Below are positions 43,791-53,799 of a DNA stretch of 64,000 nucleotides, piece by piece. Position numbers and translations under genes: made by a program. Under the pieces are notes generated by a model that was not told the DNA's origin, ran no database searches, and was given only the letters and a program-made list of their open reading frames with translations. The stretch is from positions 62,001 through 126,000 of the forward strand of contig JANTGM010000003.1 of the NCBI GenBank assembly GCA_024762925.1, written 5' to 3'. The DNA is from Kofleriaceae bacterium (GTDB taxonomy: Bacteria; Myxococcota_A; Polyangia; Haliangiales; Haliangiaceae). Within the stretch, counting starts at the first letter, position 1. Every line of letters starts with the position of its first letter.

Positions 43791-45095
43791 CTAGCTCGGA
43801 TTGGCAAGGACGCCAAGGTCGGAGGGAAGTCGCACAATCATTACCGCGCCTGAGCCCTCTTTGCTCTGGACTTCCAAATCGCCGCCCATCGCCGCCACCA
43901 TGCTGTAGCAGATTGGAAGCCCCAGACCTGTGGCCTTGCCAGTGAGTCGAGTGGTGTAGAACGGGTCAAAGATGCGTTCCTGCAGGTGCTCAGAGATGCC
44001 GGGGCCCGTGTCGGCAACTTCGATAATCAGGTCGCCATTGTCATTTGGCTGTCGATAGACACGAAGGTCAACAGCCTGAGAGTCTTCGCTCTCTGGCCCG
44101 GAGATAATCGATTCAGCCGCGTTGAGAAGCAGGTTGACCAACACATGCGTGAGTTGATCTGCTCCCTCAACAAGCACGGCGTCCTCATCTATCGAGACGT
44201 TGAGTGCTGCGTGGGAGCGAATGGTGGATCCGGTGATCGCGCACGCACTGCCGATGATCTGACTCAGACTCCCACCGTTGCCAAATGGAGGGGGGCGAGA
44301 GAATCTCTGAAGCTCGCCGACGGTGGAGCTTATGCGTGTACACCCATCACGACACTCGGCCAGCATCTCGGCGATTTCCTCCGCTCGATCATGCGGCAGT
44401 GGAAGCTCGGCGATTTCGTCACCGAGCATCTCTAGATTCGCGAGCACGTAGCTCATCGGATTGTTGAGTTCGTGTGCGATGCCGGCCACCAAACTCCCCA
44501 AGCTCGTCATGCGATCGGCGAGACGAAGTCGCTTTTCGATTCGGCGTTGGGCCGTGAGATCGCGAAGAAGCGCGAGGGTTGCCGGTGCCCCTTCAAACTC
44601 CATGGGAATTTCCGCAATGCTCACGATGCGCATTTCGCCCTCGAGCTCCACCAGCCGCTCCTCAGAGTTTTGGGACGAGCCCTCTGCATCGGGAAGCACC
44701 TTTAGCCAAGCGTCGAGGGATGTTCCGTGGAGTTCCGATGCCGAGGCACCGAAGAGGTTGTGAGCCGGGCGATTTGAGAAGACGATGGTCTCGGAACGGT
44801 GAACCAAGACTGCGTCGGGAAGAGATTCGGTCCACTGCTGAAACTCGTTCTGACGGGACAGCAGTGCCTGCAACGCCCCCTCAAGCGCGGTTCGCGACTC
44901 TTCGGATACGCGCTCTAGGGCATTATCGAAGTCTTTGGCGAGTTCGATTTCCATCCGGTCCTGTGCAGCTCGCTCCTCGTTGGCGATTCGGGTCGCGACG
45001 AGTTGGGCACGCAATGCCTGCGCGCGTCTCCAATACACAAGACACGTGATGCAGGCTGCAGATGCCAGCACAAAGGAGGCGATAGGTAGAGTCAT
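43791..45095 (-). CDS. PAS-containing sensor histidine kinase
   Basis: 434 residues. A single N-terminal helix (ASFVLASAACITCLVYW) leads into a coiled coil (~25-80), a PAS domain (WTESLPDAVLVHRSETIVFS), the phospho-acceptor His208 in VAGIAHELNNP, and an ATPase with LLLNAAESI, VADTGPGISEHLQ and TTRLTGKATGLGL. No periplasmic sensor loop exists, so the signal is cytoplasmic or comes through the membrane helix. No receiver is adjacent. It precedes the unknown small membrane protein in an apparent operon. Confidence 0.92.
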   Translation of the reverse strand: MTLPIASFVLASAACITCLVYWRRAQALRAQLVATRIANEERAAQDRMEIELAKDFDNALERVSEESRTALEGALQALLSRQNEFQQWTESLPDAVLVHRSETIVFSNRPAHNLFGASASELHGTSLDAWLKVLPDAEGSSQNSEERLVELEGEMRIVSIAEIPMEFEGAPATLALLRDLTAQRRIEKRLRLADRMTSLGSLVAGIAHELNNPMSYVLANLEMLGDEIAELPLPHDRAEEIAEMLAECRDGCTRISSTVGELQRFSRPPPFGNGGSLSQIIGSACAITGSTIRSHAALNVSIDEDAVLVEGADQLTHVLVNLLLNAAESIISGPESEDSQAVDLRVYRQPNDNGDLIIEVADTGPGISEHLQERIFDPFYTTRLTGKATGLGLPICYSMVAAMGGDLEVQSKEGSGAVMIVRLPSDLGVLANPS

Positions 45096-45261
45096 AGTCT
45101 CTGCCTGTGCAATCGGCCACCTACTCAGAATTCCTTAGCGCACTTGCACCGGGGCCATCGTGGCGAGATCGGGAGCATTCGGGGCTGAGCGGTTGCGTCG
45201 GTGTCCCACTCTTGCACATTCTCTTGCGCCGAGAGCCTCAGAGCGAGCGACTCAGCGCAAT

Positions 45262-46287
45262 CTAGGATGGAGAGCTTTGCGAGGCCAATGTTGAGACTGA
45301 GAGTGGAGGCACGAGTAGTGCCTCGCTGCGTGCCCGTTCTTCGGCTTCCCAGATGGCGAGAATTCGCTTCGCCTTGCGAGTTTTTCGCATGTACCCGATC
45401 ACGAGCAGGAGGGCTGCGAAGCTCCAGACAAAGAGCCCAAAGAGACTGGCCGGGACAAGCATGTAGCGGCTGCGAAGATCTTCGTACCACTCACCATAGA
45501 GTTTTGTGAGGCCCACACCAAACGCTTTACGCGCAGCTTCATCGGTTGTCCTGCCATCGGCAATGTGCGCCAAAAAATTGCGAAAAGGCCATCGGTCACC
45601 TTCGTCTTCCTTGTCGACATAGCGGCCCCGTCTTGCCAGAAAAGCCACAAAGTCGTAGCTCTGGGCGTAGGCTTTGTGCACTTCAATCTCTGCTGCAGGA
45701 AAGCTGCTGTCGAGGTTTGCCAGCGGAATGGTATTTCCACTCCACGCCATCCCTGTGAGTACTTGCATGCGAGCGATGGACCAGTCTGAAGAGTGTAGGT
45801 ACGCAAAGCCTTCGTTGAGCCACCTGGGAGCGCGATCGTGAAGTGCCGCTCCAAGTGCGAGGTGGGAGAGCTCGTGGGCGGTTACCGATAGAACGTCGTT
45901 GAGCTCAGTTCCGCTCGCATGTGCAATGGTGACAACACCAAAGCTCGAGTATGCGACACCTGCAGCCCAACTTGGTGCGCCATGCCCTGGAGGAGCAACG
46001 TTGGGTAGCGATGAAGACTTGTGCACAAGGCGCAGTTCGACATGTTTAGGTACGTCGAGGTCGGCAAGGTCGCCGCGAATCTCCGCAAGAAATCCCGGTG
46101 AGGCATTGGCCACCTTGCGTGCGAGGTTTTCCATTCCTGCTTCCGCCCGAACGACGAGGTTGTCGCTTTCAATGACGATTGGAAGTGCGATCTGTGTGGG
46201 CTGCAGAGCAGCGGACTCGGCGTGGCTTGGAACTGTCAGCACAAGCACAAGGGCAATCGCGAGCAGAATATCAAACAGGTGCCTCAT
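45262..46287 (-). CDS. Secreted or membrane-bound zinc metallopeptidase (peptidase MA-like)
   Basis: 341 residues from the ATG at 46287. A signal peptide (MRHLFDILLAIALVLVLTVP) precedes a domain with zinc motif HELSH (138-142) and the third ligand Glu159 in WLNEGFAYLH, which is the gluzincin pattern of the peptidase MA family. A C-terminal helix (LFGLFVWSFAALLLVIGYM) and a basic tail suggest membrane anchoring with the catalytic domain outside. It overlaps the upstream PEGA gene by four bases (ATGA) and probably processes envelope proteins together with it. Confidence 0.88.
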   Translation of the reverse strand: MRHLFDILLAIALVLVLTVPSHAESAALQPTQIALPIVIESDNLVVRAEAGMENLARKVANASPGFLAEIRGDLADLDVPKHVELRLVHKSSSLPNVAPPGHGAPSWAAGVAYSSFGVVTIAHASGTELNDVLSVTAHELSHLALGAALHDRAPRWLNEGFAYLHSSDWSIARMQVLTGMAWSGNTIPLANLDSSFPAAEIEVHKAYAQSYDFVAFLARRGRYVDKEDEGDRWPFRNFLAHIADGRTTDEAARKAFGVGLTKLYGEWYEDLRSRYMLVPASLFGLFVWSFAALLLVIGYMRKTRKAKRILAIWEAEERARSEALLVPPLSVSTLASQSSPS

Positions 46288-47573
46288 GGAAGAGATACCT
46301 CGATACGCTGTCGATCCTTGCTCAAGTCCTGAGAGATAATGAGACCCGCTCCAAGTGCTGCTGCCCCCAAGACAACGCCGCCATAGATCCACCAACGGCG
46401 ACTGCTGCTGGTGGTCACCGTTTCAACGTCACTTTCTCTAAGTAGGGGCATATTGGGGTCCAAACCGGGCGCTCGGGCGCTGTCGTTTAGGGCCTGCAGT
46501 GCCAGACTTCCCGCAATCGAAGCGTTCGGTGCATGACCAATATGTTGTGAGGCCGATTTTCCAAGAGGCAATACCCAAACGGAAATCCTTCCCGGATCTC
46601 GCATCACGAAGGCAACCTGAGCCTCTACTGCAGCCATGAGATCACGCATCGCAATGTTGCGTCGATCTCCTCTGGCGTCTCGCAGGGCTTCCACCGAAGT
46701 CGTCATGCCTTTCCACTGACGCGCGCTCTTGTGAAGTGGCAGCTTGATGGTCCCTGGTCCCGAAACACTCACTCGCTGTGAAACCGCGCTGCTATCACGT
46801 CCCAGTGCAACGATGTGTTCACCCGTGCTGAGAAAGAGCCTCTCTGGAGTCGTGCCGCGTTCTCGAAAGTCGACCCAGATCGTTGCTCCCTCAGGATCGC
46901 TTTCGAACGACACGGCTACTCGACGTTGGTTACTCTGGGCATCGATTTCGGGGTATCTGTTCCAGGTCGATTCACTGATCTCTTTTGGGCGTCCATCACT
47001 GCTGCCCGCGAACCTTCGCAGCATCCGAGCTGCAGCCATCGCGCGATCGGTATCATTGGCCCGGTGAGCGCAGAGAAAGCGGTAGAGGTAGGCTTGGCGA
47101 AGCTCAACATCCGCGTTAACGCCACTGGCGCTGGCTGCAGCGAGATCGAGAATTGCTTGATCGGAGCGGCTGAAGGTGCCGGGACAATCGAGTGCACCAT
47201 AGGCCAAAGCAACACTCGCCAAAGCAACGCGGCCTTGCTCTAGAATTGCCGAATATGGGGCGCCGGCCAAGATGCTTTGCAACTCAAGGCCACCTACGAG
47301 TCGCAGCTCTCCGTGTTCGCCAAGTGCCTCGCGGAATGCCTCGCGGCTCGGGCGTCTGACGCTGTCTTCACCGGGCCGCAGGTCGATGATGATTGCGTCG
47401 GTGGTTCGGGAAGATTCTGATGTGGTGTCGTCAGCGAGATCTCCAGCCCCAGGATCACCCTGCGCATTGGCAGAGCCTGGAAGCACCAAGCTCAAGACCG
47501 CTGCAGATGCGAGCAGTGCAATCGGAAGAATTCTTACTCTTCGAATTGTTTGAAATACTCGTTGAGGGACCAT
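46284..47573 (-). CDS. PEGA-domain secreted/membrane protein
   Basis: 429 residues with a signal peptide (PIALLASAAVLSLVLPGSANAQ), a helical region (~80-190) with TPR-like character, a PEGA domain (VSFESDPEGATIWVDFRERGTTPERL), and a C-terminal helix (WWIYGGVVLGAAALGAGLII). It is probably periplasmic with a membrane anchor at its end. The start overlaps the upstream PilZ gene by 40 bases and the stop overlaps the peptidase start by four, so it forms the centre of a coupled PilZ-PEGA-peptidase operon. Confidence 0.82.
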   Translation of the reverse strand: MVPQRVFQTIRRVRILPIALLASAAVLSLVLPGSANAQGDPGAGDLADDTTSESSRTTDAIIIDLRPGEDSVRRPSREAFREALGEHGELRLVGGLELQSILAGAPYSAILEQGRVALASVALAYGALDCPGTFSRSDQAILDLAAASASGVNADVELRQAYLYRFLCAHRANDTDRAMAAARMLRRFAGSSDGRPKEISESTWNRYPEIDAQSNQRRVAVSFESDPEGATIWVDFRERGTTPERLFLSTGEHIVALGRDSSAVSQRVSVSGPGTIKLPLHKSARQWKGMTTSVEALRDARGDRRNIAMRDLMAAVEAQVAFVMRDPGRISVWVLPLGKSASQHIGHAPNASIAGSLALQALNDSARAPGLDPNMPLLRESDVETVTTSSSRRWWIYGGVVLGAAALGAGLIISQDLSKDRQRIEVSLP

Positions 47574-47872
47574 ACTTCGCGAGCTCTAAGCCCGTCGAAC
47601 TGAACACCAATTGACTCTTCGGCAGTCCAGCGCACAACCGCTCCTACCGATATGTCCGCTTCGGCCGTGGGCAGTCGGAAGACTAGCGTGAGTCGACTAC
47701 CAATTGGCAGGCGCTCGCCAAATGTGAGCAAAGCCCCACCGAGAGACAGGTTTACGATCTTCTGCCCGCTCTGAGTTTCTTCGAAGGTTACCGTGGTGTC
47801 GATGCTGACGGGATGGCGGGTGTTACTGCGGTGTTCAAGCAAGAAATCAGGCCTTTGTAGTAGTACCAGCAC
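47534..47872 (-). CDS. PilZ domain protein
   Basis: 112 residues from a GTG at 47872. The Arg-x3-Arg motif (RSNTRHPV) and the loop LSLGGALLTF of c-di-GMP-binding PilZ domains are present, along with the closing VRWTAEESIGVQF segment. It is a stand-alone cytoplasmic c-di-GMP effector. Overlap with the PEGA gene suggests it tunes that envelope module. Confidence 0.88.
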   Translation of the reverse strand: MLVLLQRPDFLLEHRSNTRHPVSIDTTVTFEETQSGQKIVNLSLGGALLTFGERLPIGSRLTLVFRLPTAEADISVGAVVRWTAEESIGVQFDGLRAREVWSLNEYFKQFEE

Positions 47873-47987
47873 GCGTCCGTGCCAGCGGTGTTTCTCGTAA
47901 GCCCTATTGTAGGCACGGATCCAGCGTAAGGAAGGGCCTTCCTTGAGAATTCCTCAGCATCCAAGCCAACTTGTTGGCATCGGGGCG

Positions 47988-49052
47988 TTAGAGTTTGATT
48001 TCGAAGTGTGCTTTCTTTCGAAGCTCATCGACCCAGAGGCGAGTTTGCTTGTCGAGTTCGGCCCGATAGAGCTCATTGCGGAGCTTTTCTTTCACAGACT
48101 CGTATTCTTCTTGTTTGCTGTCTTTGAGTTCCGAGACGTGAAAGACGTGCAAGCCCCGCGGACCGTTTACTGGGCCTCGAGTCTCGTTCTTGTTCATGGC
48201 AAAGACGATGACTTCCCATTCCGTCGCGATTGTGCCGCGCTCAATCCAACCGAGATCGCCACCTGTGTTCTTGGTCGCAGGATCGTCTGAGTAGGTTTCG
48301 GCGAGTTTTGCAAAGTCTTCACCTGCGTGGGCGCGACCGATGATGTCGGCAGCTTTGTCGCGGGCAGCTTTCTTTTGCGCTTCATCAGCGTTTGGCGGAA
48401 CGGCGACCAAGATGTGCTGCAAGTGCACTTCGCTAACCTGCGCCGAGCGTCGTGCATTTGCGTCGTACTTGGCGCGTACATCATCATCGGTGATGGAGAC
48501 CTTGGGACGCACTAGCGTGTTCACCGCACGCATGCGAATAATTTGGCTTCGCACGTCCTTGCGGTAGGAGGACATGCTGTAGCCTTGCATGCGAAGCGCT
48601 TCTTTGAGCTGCTCGTCGTCCAGCTTGTTCTGACGTTTTAGGTCGGCGATAGCAGCTTCGACCTCTTTGGCGCCAACTTCGAGCTTTGCGCTTGCAGCGG
48701 CTTGGGTCACGAGTTCCTCGTTGATCATTTCTCCGAGAACCTGTGTGCTGAGCTTGGACTGGCGCCGAGCACGTTCCTTCAAGTCTGAGATTTTTCCCAG
48801 TTCAAATGCCAGTGGCGCAACTCGCATCATCAGTTCGCTGTGCAAGATGATCTCGTCATTGACAGTCGCGACCACCCGGTCCACGACGAGAGGTCTCACA
48901 CCATCCTCGCCCCCCGCAAGCGCATCTGGATTCCTCTGATCTCGAACGGTTGGCTGGGCGTTCGCCGATGCCAAGAGAGGCAATATGGCTAGAGGCAGAG
49001 CGATCGCAATGCCACGAAACAGAGAAGCTGGGCGCATTGTTCGTTTGACCAC
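47988..49052 (-). CDS. SurA-like periplasmic parvulin peptidyl-prolyl isomerase
   Basis: 354 residues if begun at GTG 49052; ATG 49037 gives MRPASLFRGIAIALPLAI, a clean signal peptide. The SurA N-terminal chaperone domain (VVATVNDEIILHSEL, INEELVTQAAA) is followed by one PpiC parvulin domain (HLQHILVAVPPNADEAQ, ETYSDDPATKNTGGDLGWIE). Only one parvulin repeat exists, unlike the two of Escherichia coli SurA. It escorts outer-membrane proteins. Its start overlaps the upstream parvulin stop by one base (TAGTG). Confidence 0.9.
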   Translation of the reverse strand: MVKRTMRPASLFRGIAIALPLAILPLLASANAQPTVRDQRNPDALAGGEDGVRPLVVDRVVATVNDEIILHSELMMRVAPLAFELGKISDLKERARRQSKLSTQVLGEMINEELVTQAAASAKLEVGAKEVEAAIADLKRQNKLDDEQLKEALRMQGYSMSSYRKDVRSQIIRMRAVNTLVRPKVSITDDDVRAKYDANARRSAQVSEVHLQHILVAVPPNADEAQKKAARDKAADIIGRAHAGEDFAKLAETYSDDPATKNTGGDLGWIERGTIATEWEVIVFAMNKNETRGPVNGPRGLHVFHVSELKDSKQEEYESVKEKLRNELYRAELDKQTRLWVDELRKKAHFEIKL

Positions 49053-50158
49053 TAGTGAGCTCCTGGGGTTGCCTGAGATGGAGCTGAAGTTGGCATTTGC
49101 GCCGGGTGTCCGGGCATTTGAGGCATTCCACCATGTGCTCCGTGACCACCATGCGGATCTCCCGCAGCTGGTGCACTGGTATCGATTTGAACTTCACCGA
49201 GCTTGTCATCAAAGATTTCAATCTTGGCCTTCGCTTTCAGCTCCTCAACAAAGTCCTTTTGCGCTTTTGTGCGCATCTCTCGGTAGAGACGATTTTGCAG
49301 TTGGCGTTTGACTTGATCGAAGCTCTTACTGACCGCTTTGCGATGACCGGTTTGCTTGATGATGTAGAAGCCCGCCGACGTTGCAATGGGGCCGGTGACG
49401 TCGCCCGTCTTCTTCAGTCCAAAGGCCGCGTCGACCACTTCTTTGGGAATCTCTGTGGTTTCTCGAGAGAAGTAGCGAAGGTCTCCGCCGCGCTTCTTGC
49501 TGTCCTCATCTGTGGAATGCGCGACGACCAGCTCTCGGAATCCTCGGTTGGTGCTGCCCTTCTCGCCGAGAGCTTCTTTGGCGATGGTATTCGCATCGGC
49601 CTTATTTGCTACAATAATAGCCGAAACTCGGAGTTCTTCTGGTTTGTTGAACTCGGTGGGATTGGCGTTGTAATACTCTTGCATCGCTTCGTCGGTGACA
49701 TCGTCTGGGCTTATGCCCTCCTCGAATCGCGCTTTCATCAGCTTCTGAATCATTACTTGCTTCATTGTCCGCACAACGTCGGTGTCCTTGTCGAAGCCTT
49801 CGCTCTTTGCTTGTTGCGCAAGCACCTCAAAGCGAACCAGGTTGTCTAGAAACTCGCGCTTTTGCTCGTTGGAGGTATAGCGGGCTCGAATGTAGGGGGA
49901 CTGTTTGTTGATGCGGTCTTGAAATTCGCCAACGGTGATGTCAACTTCATCGATGGTTGCGAGCACAGTCCCGAGTTCGGCCTCCGTTTGCGGTGCACCT
50001 GCTGCCGCCGCGCTTGTCGCTGGCGCGTTCTTGTCTCCACTCTTGGACTCGGACTTGCTGCAACTGAGCGCTAGGCCGCCGGCCAAGGCGAAGGTGAGGG
50101 CGGTCTTGGCAAGGTGGTTTTGCGGGCGGCGATTTGGGACAGATTGGGCGCGAGACAT
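49052..50158 (-). CDS. PrsA-like parvulin lipoprotein with His/Met-rich tail
   Basis: 368 residues. A leader ends in the lipobox GLALSC, followed by a Ser/Lys-rich spacer, an N-terminal SurA-like segment (DEVDITVGEFQDRINKQS), and a PpiC domain (ELVVAHSTDEDSKKRGGDLR, IATSAGFYIIKQTG). The final ~40 residues are rich in His, Gly, Met and Pro (GGHGAHGGMPQMPGHPAQMP), which resembles a metal-binding tail. It is an envelope foldase. It follows mfd by two bases and precedes the second parvulin, so three genes make one operon. Confidence 0.9.
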   Translation of the reverse strand: MSRAQSVPNRRPQNHLAKTALTFALAGGLALSCSKSESKSGDKNAPATSAAAAGAPQTEAELGTVLATIDEVDITVGEFQDRINKQSPYIRARYTSNEQKREFLDNLVRFEVLAQQAKSEGFDKDTDVVRTMKQVMIQKLMKARFEEGISPDDVTDEAMQEYYNANPTEFNKPEELRVSAIIVANKADANTIAKEALGEKGSTNRGFRELVVAHSTDEDSKKRGGDLRYFSRETTEIPKEVVDAAFGLKKTGDVTGPIATSAGFYIIKQTGHRKAVSKSFDQVKRQLQNRLYREMRTKAQKDFVEELKAKAKIEIFDDKLGEVQIDTSAPAAGDPHGGHGAHGGMPQMPGHPAQMPTSAPSQATPGAH

Positions 50159-50160
50159 AG

Positions 50161-53100
50161 CTAAACTCCTGTAGCCATTGGGGTAGCACAGGCGAGAAGC
50201 TCCATCAAGGAGGCCTTGGCGGCGATGACAGGCTGCTCTCGTTCTGCCTCGGAAAACTGCCGAACGAACCGCATATCGGGCGTCAATTTGTAGCGTCCAG
50301 GCTGGGTCTTTATGAGTTCCATCACCTTGGCCGGGTCTAAGGGCGTGTCATCACCCAGCGCCAAGACGAGTCGGATCGGGCCAAGTTCGAGGCTGATTGC
50401 CCGCAGACGCCGCGCCTGGCTCTTGATCACCATGAGCTCGCCCAGAGTCCCGACCTCCCCAGGCATTGGCCCATAGCAATCGATCATCTCCTCGAGAATC
50501 TCACGAACCTCCTCGGCGTCATCGGCAGAGGCGAGTCGTTTGTAGAGGGCGAGACGCTGGGCAGTGTCCGGAACGTAGCCGTCGGGAATGAAGCCAGGAA
50601 TGTCGACATTGAGTTCGGGGTCGCGCTCGCTGTGTAGGGGCTCGCCCCGAAGCTCTGCCACTGCTTCCTCGAGCATTTGCGTGTACGCATCGAAACCGAT
50701 GGCGGCAATGGACCCACTTTGTTTGGCGCCAAGCAAGTCGCCCGCACCGCGAATCTCTAGGTCTTGGCTGGCTATTGAGAACCCCGCGCCAAGTTCTGTG
50801 TAGCGCTGCAACGTCTCCAATCGCTTTCTGGCATCATCTGAGAGTTTTTCTGGAGAGGGCACCATGAGGTAGCAGTACGCGCGCTCCTTTGAGCGACCAA
50901 TACGCCCGCGGAGCTGGTAGAGCTGGCTGAGACCAAAGCGGTCTGCACGATCGACGAACATGGTGTTGGCCCGCGGAATGTCAAGCCCCGCTTCAACGAT
51001 CGTCGTGGCAACCAAGATGTCGTATTTTCCTTCGACAAACCCGACCATGATCTTCTCAAGTTTGTCGGCGGGCATCTGCCCGTGCGCAACTGCAATTTTC
51101 GCCATCGGCACGAGCTGGCCGAGGTGAGCTGCCCACTCCTCAAGGCTCCGTTCCCCGCCACTCACTGGCGTGTCGATTCGCGGCGAAATGAAGAACACCT
51201 GTCCTTTGCGATCGAGCTCCTTCCGAATTGCTTCTTTCAACACACCATCTTCGCTTCGCGCAACAAAGGTGCGAATGGCTCGTCGGTCGGCCGGTGGTGT
51301 CGCGATGATGCTGAGGTCCCGCAGGCCCGTCATCGCAAGATGCAAGGTCCTCGGAATGGGTGTGGCTGTCAGCGTCAAAACTTCAATGGACGCGCGCATC
51401 TTCTTGAAGCGTTCTTTGTGGGTAACGCCAAAGCGCTGTTCTTCGTCGATGACCAGGAGGCCCAGGTCCTTGAACCGCACATCGGTAGAGAGCAAGCGGT
51501 GGGTGCCAACCACGGCATCGATCTGTCCAGTCGCTAGCTCTTTGATCGTCTCGGTCTGCTGGCGCTTGTTCTGAAAGCGCGAGAGCCGGGCAATGCGAAT
51601 CGGCCAGCCCGCGAATCTCTTGAGCATGGTCTGGTAGTGCTGCTCTACCAATACCGTGGTTGGTGCCAAGAATGCCACTTGTTTGCCACCAAAGACTGCT
51701 CTAAGAACTGCTCTGAGTGCCACCTCGGTCTTGCCATAGCCAACATCTCCACAAACAAGCCTGTCCATGGGCCGAGGTTCACCCATGTCTACCTCAATCT
51801 CGTCAATGGCTTTCTGTTGGTCGGGAGTCTCTTGAAACTCAAAGGTCGCTTCGAACTCGTGAAACATGCTGTCAGGCTTTGGAAATGCATGTCCTGGCAA
51901 TGCCGCCCGCTGCGCGTAGAGCTGCAAAAGCTCCTCTGCAAGCGCGTGCACCTTCTTCGATACCGACTTCTTCGTCTTGGTGAAACTCTGACCTCCGAGC
52001 TTGTCAAGACGGGGCGAAAGTCCCTCGGCTCCGACGTATCGTTGGACCTCGCCAATTCGAACCACGGGCAAGTACAGGTTGCCGCCGTTGTATTCCAGGA
52101 GCAGGAAATCGGTTGGAACGCCTTGGATGGGCAGCTTCTTGAGACCGCGGTACTGGCCGACACCGTGTATGGTGTGCACCAAGAAGTCATCGTCGCGGAG
52201 TTGTGAGAAGTCGGAGACGCCGCCCTTGAGTGCGTCTCTAGCGCGTTGTGCGGCCCGTTTCTGCCGCTGCGAACTCCGACGTCGCTCCCCAAAGACATCA
52301 TCATCGGTGACGATCGCGATGCGTTGTTCGGGCAAGGCGAAACTGCTGCTTAGCTCACTTCGGCAGAGGACAGCTGGTCCAGAGGGCTCTGCTAGGTCCC
52401 ACTGGAGCCCTCGCTCTGGCGCGACCTTGAGCGCAACATCCTTCTCATCGAGCAAATCCTTCAGGCGCCCAAGCCGACTGGCGGAACGACATGCCAGAAT
52501 AACTCTGAATCCAAGCTCTCGCCACTTTGCTAGTGCGGCAATCAAGGGCTCGGTGAGATCCTGGGCTTTCGTCTTGCGGAGCCGGTCTAGCTGCCCGCGA
52601 AGGGATACGTTGTCGTCTACCGATATGTGCAGATGCGAGTCGTAGGCTTCACTCTCGCCCGCCATTCGCAGCACCTGACAGTCGATTCTGCCTGCGGCGT
52701 GCTTCGTCACCTCGCGCAGTTGCTCGGTCGTCGCATAGTGCTCATTGGGCGCAAACGCGATGCGGTGTCCCTCCAACTGATCTTGGTAGCGAGTTTGCGC
52801 ATCTTCGAGCTCGTCCTCAGCACGTTGCAGAACCTCGGCTGGCTCAAACACGATGTGGCGTACATGAGGGCCTGTCGGCAAATACGTCGACAGCGGAACG
52901 AGCTCCTTGTGGAACGCGGGGATTAGGTTCTCGATGCCAACAAACTCGATGCCACTGTGAATGCTATCGATAAGGTGGCGAGTTGCCTTTGACGGATGAC
53001 TTGCCAAATCGCCTGCCTCGAGGAGTCGATTTCGCAGCGCGGAGCCTCGTGTGGGAATGCTCTCGCGCACAGGATGGATTCGCACCGAAGACAAGGTTCG

Positions 53101-53757
53101 CAACGTGCGTTGGTTCTCCGTATCGAAGTGCCGAATCGACTCGACTTCGTCACCAAAGAGTTCGATTCGAACGGGGAATTGGTAGGCAGGTGGGAAGAGG
53201 TCGATCACACCGCCTCGCACTGCAAAGTGCCCTGGCTCTTCGACAATGGTGACCCGGCTGTAGCCAGCCGCCACGAGTGTTTCGGTTAGTAGGTCTCTGT
53301 CGATTTCTCTGTCAACCTCGATTTCGTCACACAGGTCTAGGTACTCAGCTTTGGGAATCACGCGTCGCAAGAGCGAGCGAGCACTAAGAATAAGTAGGGA
53401 ACCATCCGAATGCCCGCTTGCAAGGTGGAAGAGCGCTGCCATACGTTGGCGAAGCGCCACTCGGTCACTTGACATCTCGGAGTAGGGTGAGAGCTCGAGC
53501 GCGGGAACGAGCAAGACTTCTGGGACCTGCAAGTCTGCACTTGCGGGAGGTCTGGGCAGATGTTCGATGAGGTCAGCGTGCAGTGCACGTGCATCGACCT
53601 CCGTTGGGACCGTGATGATTGTTACCGCCTGTGCCGCATCGCGCCTGTGAACACGCGCCGCAAGGTAGGCCAGGGCGGGAAGACGAATGCCCGTGACCAA
53701 CGTGGTCTTGTCGCCATCGAATCCTCGTCGCAGCGCATCTATGGGCCCTTCACTCAC
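50161..53757 (-). CDS. mfd: Transcription-repair coupling factor
   Basis: 1198 residues from the GTG at 53757, preferred because AAGG lies seven bases upstream and it agrees with the size of known Mfd; the longer frame to 53928 adds a basic, unsupported lead. UvrB-like N-terminus (LELSPYSEMSSDRVALRQRM), the RNA polymerase interaction domain (FLVHTIHGVGQYRGLKKL), helicase domain with DEEQRFGVTHKE and GDVGYGKTEVALR, and a TRCF C-terminal domain are all visible. It displaces stalled RNA polymerase and recruits UvrA. It is the first gene of an mfd-parvulin-parvulin operon and is divergent from the metallopeptidase gene. Confidence 0.95.
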   Translation of the reverse strand: MSEGPIDALRRGFDGDKTTLVTGIRLPALAYLAARVHRRDAAQAVTIITVPTEVDARALHADLIEHLPRPPASADLQVPEVLLVPALELSPYSEMSSDRVALRQRMAALFHLASGHSDGSLLILSARSLLRRVIPKAEYLDLCDEIEVDREIDRDLLTETLVAAGYSRVTIVEEPGHFAVRGGVIDLFPPAYQFPVRIELFGDEVESIRHFDTENQRTLRTLSSVRIHPVRESIPTRGSALRNRLLEAGDLASHPSKATRHLIDSIHSGIEFVGIENLIPAFHKELVPLSTYLPTGPHVRHIVFEPAEVLQRAEDELEDAQTRYQDQLEGHRIAFAPNEHYATTEQLREVTKHAAGRIDCQVLRMAGESEAYDSHLHISVDDNVSLRGQLDRLRKTKAQDLTEPLIAALAKWRELGFRVILACRSASRLGRLKDLLDEKDVALKVAPERGLQWDLAEPSGPAVLCRSELSSSFALPEQRIAIVTDDDVFGERRRSSQRQKRAAQRARDALKGGVSDFSQLRDDDFLVHTIHGVGQYRGLKKLPIQGVPTDFLLLEYNGGNLYLPVVRIGEVQRYVGAEGLSPRLDKLGGQSFTKTKKSVSKKVHALAEELLQLYAQRAALPGHAFPKPDSMFHEFEATFEFQETPDQQKAIDEIEVDMGEPRPMDRLVCGDVGYGKTEVALRAVLRAVFGGKQVAFLAPTTVLVEQHYQTMLKRFAGWPIRIARLSRFQNKRQQTETIKELATGQIDAVVGTHRLLSTDVRFKDLGLLVIDEEQRFGVTHKERFKKMRASIEVLTLTATPIPRTLHLAMTGLRDLSIIATPPADRRAIRTFVARSEDGVLKEAIRKELDRKGQVFFISPRIDTPVSGGERSLEEWAAHLGQLVPMAKIAVAHGQMPADKLEKIMVGFVEGKYDILVATTIVEAGLDIPRANTMFVDRADRFGLSQLYQLRGRIGRSKERAYCYLMVPSPEKLSDDARKRLETLQRYTELGAGFSIASQDLEIRGAGDLLGAKQSGSIAAIGFDAYTQMLEEAVAELRGEPLHSERDPELNVDIPGFIPDGYVPDTAQRLALYKRLASADDAEEVREILEEMIDCYGPMPGEVGTLGELMVIKSQARRLRAISLELGPIRLVLALGDDTPLDPAKVMELIKTQPGRYKLTPDMRFVRQFSEAEREQPVIAAKASLMELLACATPMATGV

Positions 53758-53799
53758 AAGCGCACCTTGCCTCGGGGCCCAGCCCCCGTACAATGGTGC

